Source: Paramarasmius palmivorus (taxonomy: Eukaryota > Basidiomycota > Agaricomycetes > Agaricales > Marasmiaceae). From it: DNA of 64,000 bases. The DNA lies in assembly GCA_037176845.1 (NCBI GenBank), contig JAYKXP010000016.1, positions 310,001 to 374,000 on the forward strand. Direction: 5' to 3'. The position numbers and the translations under genes were made by a program. Numbering within the stretch: the stretch's first letter is position 1; each line of letters opens with the position of its first letter. This document shows, piece by piece, positions 22,386 to 34,459 of the stretch. Below the pieces are notes generated by a model that saw only the letters and a list, made by a program, of their open reading frames with translations, was not told the DNA's origin and ran no database searches.

Positions 22386-22932
22386 CTATGATTCTACTTT
22401 GAGTTTGTCCAAGTCCTCTGCGAGTGCGTCTGTACTCGGCTGGTCGTCTGACTTGGAGGATGTGGCGGGCGGAGATGATGGTGCTGCGCTCGGTTCCTTC
22501 TTTTTCGCAGCTGGCGCAGGTTCATCATCGTCCTCCCAACTATCCTTGATCACAGTAGCCTTCTTTTCATCTCGCTTCTCCTTCCGCTTCGCGTTCTTCT
22601 TCGCACTCTTACTCAACGGCTTGTTGGCCTCATCTTTCGATGTAGGCGGTGCCCATCCGACTATGTGGCCTTTTGGCAAAGCACTCGCATCCATCTGAGT
22701 CTGACGTGTGCCTCTGAACCGTTTCACGTCCTCCTGTGGTGTAAATCCCGGACGGATTTTAATCTCTTTGCGGACACTAGTTCGGATTATCAGTAAACAT
22801 GTCGGAAAACAGAATACGATATACATACGATCCATCTGGTCGTCTGGATTCTGGAACGACACGATCAAGCGACTGTGGATCAACGATAATACCAGCGGCG
22901 GTTTTATCTGGATTTATGGGTGGTCGAGACAT
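22386..22932 (-). CDS. PYM1: PYM, exon-junction-complex disassembly factor (WIBG)
   Basis: PYM binds Mago-Y14 and, on ribosomes, removes exon-junction complexes. Two exons. Exon 1 gives MSRPPINPDKTAAGIIVDPQ and then ESRRPDGS; exon 2 VRKEIKIRPGFTPQEDVKRF, which together are the Mago-binding N-terminal domain. The C-terminal part is Lys/Arg-rich (KSAKKNAKRKEKRDEKKA), as in PYM's ribosome-binding region, followed by an acidic end. About 180 residues. Its presence implies a working exon-junction pathway, in keeping with the intron-rich genes around it. Head to head with GPN3 (79 bp). Confidence 0.87.
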
Positions 22933-23011
22933 GCGGATGAAGTGAGGAGGAGGAGGAAAGAGCTTTGCTGAGCTGCTTATCTCATCTCGTAAATCTCTTT
23001 TCTCGACTTCG
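22933..23011. promoter_or_regulatory. 79-bp divergent promoter, PYM / GPN3
   Basis: Start codons of two divergent genes are 79 bp apart, so promoter elements and leaders must be shared. Confidence 0.5.
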
Positions 23012-24217
23012 ATGCGGTACGCAGTTCTAGTCACTGGACCAGCCGGTGCTGGAAAATCCACCTTTTCAACGTCCTTCTTGACTCATTTGACGACTCTAAA
23101 ACGAACGGGACATCTTGTCAATCTCGATCCAGCGGCAGATCCAGGGAGGTTTGAGTATGAACCGGTCATTGACATCAAGGACCTTATTAGTTTGGAGGAT
23201 GTTATGGGAGAACTGGGGTATGGTCCGAATGGTGGTTTAGTTTACTGCTTTGAGTGAGTGAGTGGCCGACGGGGTTTTTCTTTTTTTGAATGAATGCTAA
23301 ATCTCAAGTTGTGTTATAGGTATCTTTTGGAAAATATGGACTGGTTAGAGGAGGAACTTGGAGGATATGAAGACGACTACCTCATCATTGACTGTCCAGG
23401 TACGCAAGGCGTATCGTATCTCTTCTGCTCCTCACCAATGCTCGCCTGTCAGGTCAAATTGAACTCTACTCGCACCATCCATTCCTACCAAAACTCGTCC
23501 AGAATCTACAAAGATTAGGGATCAGGACATGTGCTGTGTACCTTGTCGAGTCGCAGTTCATGGAAGACAAGTACAAGTTCTTCAGGTAAGAACTACTAAT
23601 TACGGACTGGGTAATTTTCCTAAAAATTTCTCTTTCTCTAGTGGCGTCATGTCTGCAATGTCTGCGATGGTGAACCTCGAAGTGCCATGGATAAATATCA
23701 TGTCAAAAATGGACCTCGTAACACCCAATCCGGAAGATCCTTCGGGTGGTGCTAGGAATGGTCTTCGGCGGAAAAGGAACATCGCCAGGTATGGTCATTC
23801 TGGTTTTTCTAGTTTTCACTCACTGACCGACCAAATAGGTATCTCGATCCAGATCCTCTGTTATTAGCAATACCTAGAGGCGATAAGACTGAGCCAGAAA
23901 ACCCCCGATTTCATGCTCTAAATCAGGCCATCGTTCAGCTGGTAAGCATCTACACGTTTATTTAATGAATACAGGCTAAAGTTATATGCTACAGATTGAA
24001 GACCATCCATTGGTCTCTTTCCTACCCCTTGATTTGACTTCGACAGACTCCCTTGAGACGGTAGTCAGTCACATTGACTATACAATGCAGTATGGCGAAG
24101 ATGAGGAACCCAAAGAGGTGAGGCCGCACAATCTGCATTTGTTTTCATTAAACCTGATAAGCCTTGCACTATCAGCCCAAAGATCTGGACGAAGGGGATT
24201 TCCAGGACTTGGAGTAG
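23012..24217 (+). CDS. GPN3: GPN-loop GTPase 3 (GPN3)
   Basis: GPN GTPases bring RNA polymerase II (and III) into the nucleus. Start [20 protein letters not shown] contains the P-loop GPAGAGKS. Then [18 protein letters not shown], and [20 protein letters not shown] with the diagnostic Gly-Pro-Asn insert. [22 protein letters not shown] motif G3 is assembled across an intron after [25 protein letters not shown] contains the SKMD (G4) motif. [20 protein letters not shown] and a C-terminal acidic tail (GDFQDLE) finish the protein at a stop at 24215-24217. About six exons; length near 285 residues, normal for Gpn3. Confidence 0.92.
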
Positions 24218-24505
24218 AAATATAGGAACGTGTATTGGGGCACCACACGATGCAGGTTGGGTATCCAAGTTGTATCACTATTTACGCGCCGTTTGTGTAG
24301 TAGACTTGTATAATGATTCTTCGACTCCTCAGCTTGGATTCGAGCTCCTCTTTTTGAAATGTACGTGAATGATGGTGGGGTGTGATGACGCGCGCAGTAA
24401 GCCAGCAAAATATTTTTTTCAGAGTTATAAAAGTGCTCCAATGACATCTGAACGGTCAATCTACCCTTGATATCTAACCACGACCACAGCAATTCCGATT
24501 CACTT

Positions 24506-25113
24506 ATGTCCTATTATCCTCCGCAAGGAACCCATTATTCTCATCGTTCTCACCGTTCACGACACTCGCCGCCGCCCGTCATCGTAGCTGGAACTCACAA
24601 TTCTCACCTCGGAGTTCCCCAAGTTGCTGGCAGTCAAGCCTTTTTCGCCCAACCGACTCAGTATGCGGGAGACAATGTCGTCTATGTTCCCAGTCACGGT
24701 AGTCACCATAGCTCTCGACACCATCACACTACAGCACCAACTGTGAGTCGTATGTTCTTATCGAATATCTAGAAGGAGTGGCTAATAAGTCCCAGTACGT
24801 TGTAAGCTCTGGTGGACATAGTCGTCGTCACCACAGCTCTCATCACGGCTCTCATCACGGCTCTCATCATGGCCATGGGTCTCATCACCATGGAAGTAGC
24901 CACCACCACAGTTATCGACGACCTACATTGGGAGAAAGAATCCGCAACTTCTTTTCGTTTGGGTTCGGCAAGCGTCGCCATTCGCCACGGTACAAAGTGA
25001 AATCGGCCGACAGTTCTTGGGGATTCCTGGGCCGGTCTCGAAGGAGAAGATATGTGGATGTTCGTACTGGGGAAGAAGTAGATCGGCGTGGAAGGAGGGT
25101 TTACAACGTTTAA
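24506..25113 (+). CDS. Small His/Ser/Arg-rich protein
   Basis: Two exons (24506-24742, 24796-25113) encode 184 residues: MSYYPPQGTHYSHRSHRSRH at the start; a His-Ser-Gly repeat region in the middle (HHSSHHGSHHGSHHGHGSHH); then an ordered basic C-terminal part, PTLGERIRNFFSFGFGKRRH and RRRRYVDVRTGEEVDRRGR, ending VYNV. The C-terminal motif with DVRTGEEVD..GR..Y recurs in uncharacterised agaricomycete proteins as far as I recall. No signal peptide or membrane span. His clusters suggest metal binding or a phase-separating scaffold, but that is inference. The DNA in the repeat part is a 12-bp tandem array. Confidence 0.7.
24837..24872 (+). repeat. 12-bp tandem repeat coding His-Gly-Ser-His
   Basis: Three head-to-tail units of CTCTCATCACGG (last unit with one change, CTCTCATCATGG). 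They encode the HHGSHHGSHH part of the His-rich protein, so repeat-number changes would keep the reading frame. Confidence 0.75.
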
Positions 25114-25395
25114 ACGTCAAATGATGGGTCTTTGTTCAATCATTCGTTGCCCTGCTGTCATGCTCTGGAGATCGTGGTATCCGTCCCCCAAAAACCAAAA
25201 GCATTATCGCTTCATCTCACGTCTACTTATGAATACTGTAATGAATGGACTGCGCGGACTGTCACATCTTTGTAGCTTCTTGTATATTTTGTAATTGTCG
25301 AATTTTCATGCTGGGTTCGTGAATCTTTACTGCTGGGTAAACAAATTACATTTTATACATAGGATAGCAACAAGGGAGACATCAGATTGTGTGGC

Positions 25396-26752
25396 TCATG
25401 ACCGGGATAGATTTTGGTAGGGGACGGTCGCAGTCTCGTACTCTTTCTGGAATATTCTATCCTTGTGTGTCTCCATATACCTACCGTCAACGTGTCAGCC
25501 GATTCCCAACAAACTTAGAATACCGCACGTACTTGAGCAGCTCGTTGACATAGTCTCGTATCAAACCAACAGATTCTGCGTCCATCTGAGAGTTCATGAT
25601 CAACTGAGGTAGCGATACTGCAATGCAATAAACCTTTGACCACTTTTCTTTATAGCATAGAAGAGACGCACCTAGCATCCTCAACAAGTGTTCTGCCCCA
25701 TAAACAACGCTCATCTCCTTCTCTTCTCCCACCTTGACCGTCTGACCTGTAATATACTGCTTCCGGATTCCAGCATACTGCGGTCGCTCAAACCGATATA
25801 GAAGATTCGAGCCTAGCGCACGGTCGAAGTATATCTGCAACCCCGTCACAATAGGACGGGCAAGAAGGTCAGGGTCGCGAAGACTGTGTCATAAGCGTAG
25901 TCAGTTGTGTTGTCCATAAGGCGCAGTTGTGTCACTTGCCCCTCGGGCCGATTTGCTTTGACGTGGTCTTCAAACTCTTTGAGAATGTCGAGAGCAGTCG
26001 GGTTGCGGGGTAATGTTACAAGCTAGGGATGAAGCTTGAGTGGCGGTGGTCTTATTGCATTGCTGAGCCGTCCTTACTTGGTTGTTCTTCGTTACAGCTT
26101 CCCAGTCGTCAACGAGCGTGACTTTCAGAATCTCTGGGACCGTCAGTTTCATTTCACTACGTCGTAGGGTGTCATCCTAGAAAGTCGGTCGGTCAGCGAG
26201 TGGCTTTGAGTTTGCAAGAGCAACGTACGTCTTCCCGGGCCCTCTTCGTTCCCCTGGCACCATCTTTCCTCGTCCCTGTCCTTGTACCCACAGTACTCGT
26301 GTTCTCTCGGTCGCGACTCGTTCCAGCTCCTAGAAGAGAGTAGAGTTCTTATCACTGCCCTTGCACATCAAATAGAAAGACTTTCCCTTCGTGTGCGACT
26401 GCTTAGCAGAAGCTGCATTTGCTGCCTGAGCGTGCTGCTGGAGAGCTTTCTGCTTTGCAATGTTGCTTTCTTCCCACTTTAGAAGGCGGTCGGTAGGTAC
26501 CCATTCGTCCCATCTGCGTGCAATATATAAGAATTCCAAGGTCGATCAAGGTAAGGGAATTGGGACCGACGTTTGTTTCCATCCTTTGTAGTGAACATAA
26601 TAATGGGGACCCATCTGGCCACTTTTGGCGTTCGGTGTAGTATCGTTCACCTCGACGTTAAGGATTTTGGCCTCGTAAATAAGGGGACCATGGTAGCATA
26701 GGCACCGCTCGTTGACGCTATAGGTTGGCTGTGAGGAAGAGGCTTCAGCCAT
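25396..26752 (-). CDS. EAF3: Chromatin modification protein EAF3 (MRG15 family)
   Basis: Eaf3/MRG15 is shared by the NuA4 acetyltransferase and Rpd3S deacetylase complexes and reads H3K36 methylation. Start MAEASSSQPTYSVNERCLCY; the chromo barrel spans YEAKILNVEVND ... GPHYYVHYKGWKQTWDEWVP. A linker of A/Q/K-rich sequence follows, with AGTSRDRENTSTVGTRTG and GTKRARED. The MRG domain begins MKLTVPEILKVTLVDDWEAV and contains IYFDRALGSNLLYRFERPQY, VYGAEHLLRML and a last exon YMETHKDRIFQKEYETA. The stop is at 25396-25398. Six or more exons. The aromatic cage Tyr/Trp positions (YYVHYKGW, WDEW) are kept. Confidence 0.92.
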
Positions 26753-27040
26753 GTAGTGGATAAAGGGAAAGACGCGACTGTACGAGCGCCCACACGCGAA
26801 CAGCCTCTACTCAACATCCGCTTCAAACTCGCCAAAATTACAAGCACCAAGAAAACTAAAATTCATACAAAAATGTACAGTAACAAAAAATATCTAGAAT
26901 ACAGTACATCACTTTGCTCATAAAGTATCAATAAACAAACGGAGTCAAGTACAGCGGTATAAGGTAGACGAGTACTAAGCTGTAGTGTAAACAAGAAGCC
27001 AGTGATAAGCAAGCTGACGAAACAGGCAAAAAGAGAAAAA

Positions 27041-30000
27041 CTAGTTCATATCCACATCCGCCTGAGGAGTTGCTTGACGGGTCTGCTTCTCTGCTTCGGT
27101 CCATATCTGTATTTGGTTGATAGATTCAGTGACCAAGTCGACCATTCGACCTCTAGCAATCATTTGATGAGGATCATCGCCGCCAGTGTTCTCCCACAGA
27201 ACGGATAGATCGACCTCAATCTTCTTTGCGAGGGTTTCGAAATTCTCGTCGAGAGCTTTCCCAACGGCCTCCGCAGCCTTTGTGAGACGGTCCATCACCA
27301 CCTGGACAAGGTTGAGGGTCAACACCAGGAAGCTGAAAAGTATGAGGATGGTACGAACGTCTGCGCCATCATCGAAAACATCATCCTTCGCCTCAGCAAT
27401 GTAGTTGTGCATGAAATCCTTTTGAAGCTTCACGCTGCCACGGCCCCTGATCTCCATCGCTTCGTCGTAGCCATCGATTAGTTGTGACTGGACGTGAGGC
27501 GCGAGACATCTAATCACTTTGTCAATTACATGTAAAAAGACCCCAAATCTGTTACCATACCTCGAAATCTCCTTCTGCTCTGCAGTCATTGTTTCGCGCA
27601 CAATGTCGATGGTTTTTGTCAATGCTAGCTTAGCATCCTGAAAACAACAGTCAGATAGTCGACTCTCATGAAGCGGGAAAGGCAACCAACCTGTAGACAG
27701 AGGTCACCTTGCATCTTCACGCGATCTTTCAGACCAATTGCAGCGGTCGCTTCTACTTCACTGATCAGGTCGCTTATAGCTTTCATTGCAGCTGCTTCGA
27801 ACGGAGCAAAGAGATTAGACTCGAAGACTTTACTCCATGCAGAAGCGATGTTGCGAGTAAATGGCGTGAGCAGCTCTACGTTCAAGTCCCTTCTCCAAGA
27901 CCCGTGCCGACGAAGGGTCGCGCGGTACGTAGCCCAGTGCATTGAGCTAGCAAAGTCATCAACACATGCGACAGCAGCCTCTGCAGCCTGTTTGTTTATC
28001 CACATCAATTAGTTATTAGGGATGAGGTTATCACACGACTGACCTGGATTGCACCAACTCTGCACTTGTCTTCTAATCCATCCTTGAACGTGTCTTGTAG
28101 TTGCTTCACACAATTATCAATGACATTTATGAATGCCTATCATGATATTGGTCGTCAGGCCACTGGGACAGATGAAAATTTCTCTTACTTTGACCAGGCG
28201 CGGAGCAACTCCCTTATTGGTGTCAACCCGGGGCTTACGCTCTTCCATTGTCATAAACAATGACGGGAATTCGAATCCATTGAGGAGGTTATAGGCATCG
28301 AAGTTCTCTGGGTCTGGGTTCTCTTCGTAAACTGACTCCCACTGCTGCCGTAAAGCCTCTGGAAAACCCGCGTGAGCGACAACCTATGGAGGTAGCGATT
28401 GTTATCTTACCTCTGTCAGCAGGAGTGACTTCACCAACCCCACGCAGATACCCAAGAACGGAGTTGGCGAAACTGAATAGGGCGGGCGTTAGTCAGTGCA
28501 TAGCCTGGTCATGGGCAATTGACCCACGATTTGAGTTGTGCCAAAAACATCCTTGCTGTTCGTGCTCGTGAAGCAGATGTGAGGGTCTGGCACCATTGTT
28601 GAAGTTCGGGAATCCCTGTGTCCTCGACGTTTGAAAAGCAGGATGGCTCTCCGTCACCCTTGACCTGGTCTAGAGAAGATGGAGTTTCAATGAAACGTCG
28701 AGACAAAAGCCTATAATTATTACTGACTTGTCAAACGAACATAGTCTCGACTAGAGCAGGTGAAAACGGGGAGGTTGATGGCCTCATAGTCTAGAGCAAT
28801 GTGAGCCAGGCAGCAAATAAAGAGCACCATCAGTCCTCACCTCGTAGGCTCTTAGTAGGGTCGAAATTGTCCGGATCGCGCTCCTCGGCAGCGGAATCTG
28901 CTCGATATCAGCGATACGAATATACGAGAATGTCTAGCACCTTACCATCGAGCTCCTTCAGGCCAGTCCGAAAGTCTTGCTTCAGAACGTCTTTTGAGAA
29001 CTAAAAAAGAATGAAAATGAGACTCATGATATCACAAGAGTGATATACGTACCTCGCTTCGCTTTAGCGAGCAATATGCATTCTTTCTCTACTCCCCGTG
29101 AATTGGTTAGAAGAACGCACACTCTGAGACGATGTTAACTTACCCTCTGGATCTTTACGAGTGCTTTTGCGAGATTGGCAAGTTTGTCTTCGATCTCTTT
29201 CTTCTCAGCACGAGAAGCGGAAAGACGGGTCCTCGCATCCTTGATGGCATCTTTGATTTCTTGAATCTTCGCCTTCACAGACTCCTCAGTGTGTTCCTCA
29301 GTTTCCACCTCCGCATCACTCTCGTCCTCCTGTCCTGGATCGGATTCTTTATCTGAGTCTGAATCCTTGTCGGAATCGGAGTCGTTGTCAGAACTTCCCG
29401 AAGAGTCGCTAGCCTTCTCGTCATCGCTGCTCTCATTATCATCCGAAGATATATCTTCAAAGTCTTCCTCGTCCGAACCACGGCGACGTTTTGACGAGCC
29501 CTTCTTACCGCCCCTCTTGTTCTTGCGCTTTTTGTTGTTCGATTTCGATGGGCGAGTCAAGATAGGTTTGAAGGGTTCGCCGTTCTTGATGGCCTCCAGG
29601 TGGTTCTCGTGCTCTTTCATCTGCGCTCGTAGCTCCTTGAGTTCCTTTTCGATAGCTGAAAGGGTAACATAAGCACAGCTGACCCTCAAAAACAGAGACA
29701 ACTCCACAAACCCTGACACGCTGCCTTGGAGGCGTTCTTCCTCTTCTTGTATTCTTTGGTCTCTTCGTTATTTGAGTCTAACTCCTCTTCAATGGCTTCT
29801 AGCTCTGGTTCGTCTTCAAGATTCAGAGCGTCTATAACCTCTGAGCATGAGATATCGTCCGTCTTGCTCGCTTGAAGAATAAGTGATAAGCGCAGCCCAA
29901 GCTTCATGCGAGAAGATTCGTACCTATGAATGTTATGGTGTGGTCATCATAACTGAGATACGGAACCTATGAGTATAGCACGAGAAATAACAACGCTTTC

Positions 30001-31875
30001 CGACTCACTTTCCGTCTGGAACGCATTAGTTCCTTGTTCAGCACCGAAGTGTAGCAGACACTGGAAGTTGCTTACCCACTACGTTCAAAGGTTAGTAATA
30101 ACTTTCCCCCGAAGAATAGATAAACGTACTCATTAGTTGCATCTTGAACGCATCCCCAAGCAGGTCTATGCGGTATTCGTAAGTGATGAGCAGCAAAAGA
30201 AGGGGGAGTTACTACCTCTCGCCGTCTTGTCATCAACTGCTCTAGTTATGGGCGCTAGAATCCACAAACACTGGCATTTCTTCATATATGTCTTGGCGAT
30301 ATTGTTACGGGCCGCGTTGGCATCCGCAACACCTACGAAACAGTCAGCACGATTGAAATATCCCAAAACAGAAGAAAGCACACCAGGAAGGTCCACGAGA
30401 ACGGCTCCAGTGGAAAGGCAGGGAGACTTGCACTTGACGTTTACTTGACGAATGAGGGGCCAGAATGCAGGGCCATTCGGATCGTTCTTCTCCTTTTTCT
30501 TACTGCCACCGGCGGCTTCCCTCACTTTGTCCATAAGACTCTTCTCCTTCTCCTTCTCTTTCTTCTTCTTGTCTTTACCCCTTTTCTCCTTTGAGTCGAT
30601 ATATTTGGAGATTTCTTCTGAGAATATGCGTGAGTTCTTCGCAGATATATGCTTGGTACTGCCTAGCACATCTCGAACGCCTGTCACGGCAGGAGGATAA
30701 GTGAAAATACAGAAAGTGCCGCCACATGACTTACGTTTGTCGAGGGCGACAATTTGGTCAGGCGTCATAGTAACTAGTCGCTCTTGAGTAATTGTGGGAT
30801 ACACAGCGTGGACCTGTAGCCAACGTCAGTACCATCATAAAACACGATAGAGCCATTGAACCTTATGCCATGCAACACCAGCATCACTCTTCAAGTCATT
30901 TATACGCTTTAAACTCCCATCTTCGTCGACGAGGTCATGTAGAAGGACGGAAAGTTCTTGTTTCCATTCGTCCTCTGTCAAGAAGGACACATCAGCGTCA
31001 ATTGTCGGTTTATCATGATAGGCAATCTCGGTAACGACGGCGGTACAAGCTACATGGAAACGATGAGTACGGCTTTATCAAAAGAAAATCATGGACCAAC
31101 CCCTCATGCCGCTTGTGGGTACAATGTTATCTAGAGAAGTGGCATTAGGACATGCGATATACGACTCTAAGCCTCTTACCGTCAAGAACCGCATTGAGAA
31201 TTGACGATTTCCCGGCACCGGTGGCTAATAGTAGCACTTCTCAAAAGTTTGAAAAGGTGAAAGTACTCGTGACGTACCACCACAGACGGCTATAAGGGTA
31301 ACTGGTAACGCCTGTTTCTGTAAGCTGGAAGGTGATTCAGCAACAATACAAAACCATTGATTAGGTGACACACCTGTCTAGCTCGCGAGTCCACACTTCT
31401 TGCCGAAGCTTGCTTCCTAATTGGATACTCTCCGTAGCGCGTCGAATACTCTTTGCTATCTCAACGCCTTCCTTCAATGCAGTCTCGGGATCATATGATA
31501 TCTCTGCTGATGACTGATGTATTTTGAATGATGGTTGGAAAACCAGCGGGGTGGTGGCATCTCCCATACGAACATCCGCGCTTGTGCCATGGTTTACTCG
31601 GTTTTCATCCTGAACGCGACGCTGTCAGTCTTGTACTTGAGCGCGTCATGTCGCGTAAAGCTCACCGTAATGTGATCTTCTTGTTTAATGTTTGCTTTGG
31701 AAGAACCATTGATACCAAAGGAGGACAAGGGTGTGAATCCAAGTCTTTGGTCGTGGGGCTCGGGTTTAATCTGGATAAATGCAGTCAAGTCCGCGCATCA
31801 AGGGCGCGAGTATATGGCAGGTAGAATGTGACTTACAGCGATGTGATTGGATTCCATGTTCTCCTTGTAGCTCAT
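27041..31875 (-). CDS. Dynamin-like large GTPase, nuclear SLIP-GC type
   Basis: Largest gene here: about 15 exons and around 1,100 residues. Start MSYKENMESNHIAIKPEPHD. GTPase motifs: G1 CGATGAGKSSILNAVLD, G3 VLVDLPGV, and G4 assembled across an intron as TFIASKTDDISCSEVIDAL. CQCLWILAPITRAVDDKTA lies between G3 and G4. A low-complexity insert in the GTPase region (KKKKEKEKEKSLMDKVREA) and a second one after the G domain combine coiled coil (AIEKELKELRAQMKEHE), a Lys/Arg block (KSNNKKRKNKRGGKKGSSKR) and a long Asp/Ser/Glu tract. The C-terminal helical domain ends RQATPQADVDMN. The layout resembles SLIP-GC (NUGGC), a nuclear GTPase of vertebrate B cells; related proteins are common in mushrooms. 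The fungal function is unknown. Two psi-K-x-E motifs (IKPE, IKQE) stand at residues 14-17 and 41-44. Confidence 0.78.
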
Positions 31876-32182
31876 GGCTGAAAGGGAACAGGAAGACGAG
31901 AAAGAGAATGGTAGTCAGGGAGATGACAAGACGAGGAGGAGAAACGCCAAATTCAAATAGGGAGCGTCGGTAGCGCACCACGTGATTTTAGCTAACAAAG
32001 CCAAATAAATACACTTACGCGAAGCGTCACAAACGTCACACCACGTGAGGGATTATTTACGCGTCGGCAAAATCTACGCGTCAGGGACAAAAGCCTAAGT
32101 TAAACTAACCCAAAGCTAATTACCTATATACAATTGTAGCTTGATAACCAAGGACAGAAACACAGAGACTCCTAAATTCAGT
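31876..32182. other. Intergenic gap, 307 bp
   Basis: Promoter of the SLIP-GC-like gene and 3' end of the next minus-strand gene. It contains two copies of the core TACGCGTC (near 32057-32080 in ATTTACGCGTCGG and ATCTACGCGTCAG), an MCB-like ACGCGT element known to drive G1/S genes in yeast. I see no gene. Confidence 0.4.
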
Positions 32183-34459
32183 CTAGAATCTGTGAGGGAA
32201 CCAGTGCCCTCTCAACGCACCCACCACGTCCGCTTCGGCTGCAGCCAAACTATTATACATCATACCTCCGCGATGGAATTCTTCTGGAAGCCCAACCAAA
32301 AGTTCTGGGCCCGTGCTGAGCGCATACATACTCCCATTGCCATCCTCGGCAATGTCATACTCCGAGCCAAAGTCACCGTCGTGAAGCATAACGTCCGAAA
32401 TCAGATACGTCTCGTCCTCTACATCCTCAGCTTGCTCCGACATTTGGCCATCTAGAGGAGCAGAGAAATGCGTTGGCTGCCAAGCCCAGTCTTCGGAACC
32501 GTAGCAATCGGATTCGTCGTCGAACCCCATCTGCTGATTGGACGCAAGACCAGAAGCATAGACGTCGTATGACTGAGGTTCGCACTCAGCCGTTTGAGAG
32601 AACTCCATCATTTCAGAATATCGTTCCCAGCTTTCTCTGCCAACGTAGGGTTCCCGAATAGGAGCTGAAGCATCAGCATAGGCGTAATCGACATCGGTGA
32701 AGTATGGTGTAAGTGCACGCTCCAAGCGACGATTTGCGCAAACGTTGTCGTGACAGGATACTGCATCAGACTCTTGATCATCGATGTGGGAATAGTTTGG
32801 AACAGGCGCGAGCTGCGATATATCATGGAAACTCTTCTGTGCAACGCTGATTTCACTTGAACGAGTAGTGGTTATCTGAGCTTGAAGGGGTTTTGACAAA
32901 GAAGAGATCGATCGTGGCGAAGCACTGATAGGAAGCCCGTCTGGGGTTGGAAGGGAAATTGGAGTGGTAACTTGTTGCGGGGTTGGAAGAAGAGTTTCAG
33001 CTGGTGCTTGAAAATATTTAGAAGAAGTGAAGAGGAGCGGATTTTGAGGGGCGCGATATTGGGAAGCAGACTGGGAAGGTGCGATGGAAGAACTAGGTCT
33101 GTCAAGCCCACTAGACATCTTCATAGGAGAGCTCTGGGGGTTTGGGTCTCCAGATAAGGCTGCTACCCGCTTCGTCCAGGCTGATTGGCGAGTATCGAAG
33201 ATGAGGTCGCTTCTAGAATGAGAAATAGCCGAAGGTAAAGCTGCTCCTTCTAGTTCGATGTCCCAGATCTCAGACTCAAGTCTGCCAGCTGGGTCGGGAG
33301 ATTTCGCTCTGTCCGTCTCGTCTTTGGGAGTCTCCACATTAGAGGTCGATGTTTCCTCTTCGGTTTCATTACCATTGCTGAGCGTCATTCCTTCAGTGGC
33401 GTCAGGATCCAAATCGAGGTCGGTAGATGTCTTTTGAGGGCCACAAGAAGAGGATGTTTTGCGACGAGGACGAGGTTGAGACCGAACTTGAGAAGTGCCT
33501 CGATCGTCCCGCTTCGACCAGTTGGTGCTTTTGTCCAAAAACGCGGCTTCGAGAAATGTCAAGCTCTTGTCTGTAAGAATTGGATTATATTAGATGGTGA
33601 TATGTTGAAAGTCGATAGGCATACTTTTCCCATCCGAAGCTTTAGTATTCACGCTGACTTTGGCGGATGCCTTCCCCTTATTGAACACACCAACGATACG
33701 AGGGGCCATCTGATGAACCCAAGGTCAGCCAATCGCACGGTATGTTTAATTGTATACCGTATACGTACTGTAAGTCGTCCTTTTCCAACATTGGTAGCCG
33801 AAAACCCGTGCATTAGGGCTAATCCTGGAGGTATATCCTTATTGCGCTTTGTCCTGCCTGATGCCTTTGTCTTCTTTTTATTCGTTGAAATTTTTGACCC
33901 TTCATCCTCGCTCTGACTTGCAGCTGATTTGACTGCCTCGCGTTTCGCCCGCTTGCGTTCCCGACGTTCCTCTAGCCCTAGAACGAGATGTCATTTGAGA
34001 CGGACACCGAATAGCTTGATACGACGTACGATCTTCCTTGATTTCGGGCAGCTTCAAACCTGTCGACTCCTTGTTTGTCTTCTTGCGGCTTCTGCCCTTT
34101 GTCTTGACCTCAGATGTTCGCGTCACGGTAGGTACAGTTCTCGACTTCGTTCCAGTGGCATTTATGTGGCCTGTCTTTGCTGATTTTTTGGTATTTTCGT
34201 CTTTTGGAGGTGAATCGTTGCCTCTCTTGAGTCCCCTGGGCTTGATGACAGGCGTAGCGAAGCCGAAATTACGATATCCAGGCTGTCCAGCCTCTGTGGA
34301 TTCGGATGCTTTGGGTTGGGTGGTATCTCCGGATGCCCAAGAGAACGCGACGGCCTTTCCCTCCTCCGCATAGGCTTTGGCGTTTGCTCGCTGTGAATTA
34401 ATGAAAGAGGAGATGAACTGTGCTTTGTTCAGCTTGGGGATAGACGCGAGAGACTCCAT
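32183..34459 (-). CDS. Long disordered protein of unknown function
   Basis: Four exons and roughly 700 residues. Start MESLASIPKLNKAQFISSFI. The first 140 residues are Lys/Thr-rich with TKGRSRKKTNKE; the second exon is very basic (GLEERRERKRAKREAVKSAA), likely a nuclear localisation signal. Then ALMHGFSATNVGKGRLT, followed by MAPRIVGVFNKGKASAKVS and LTFLEAAFLDKSTNWSKRDD. The large last exon (about 32183-33560) is Ser/Pro/Asp-rich and ends acidic, with FGSEYDIAEDGNGSMYALST and ADVVGALRGHWFPHRF. I recognise no domain. The short conserved-looking islands (GVFNKGKAS, FLEAAFLDKS) suggest docking motifs. Probably a nuclear scaffold; inference only. Head to head with the next gene (127 bp). Confidence 0.6.

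Noticed and set aside
22333..22698. 121-codon plus-strand frame with Phe/Ser runs
   Set aside because: Mirror image of the Lys/Arg-rich part of PYM.
29289..29672. Ser/Leu-rich plus-strand frame of 127 codons
   Set aside because: Antisense of the Asp/Ser/Glu tract of the GTPase; low complexity explains the open frame.
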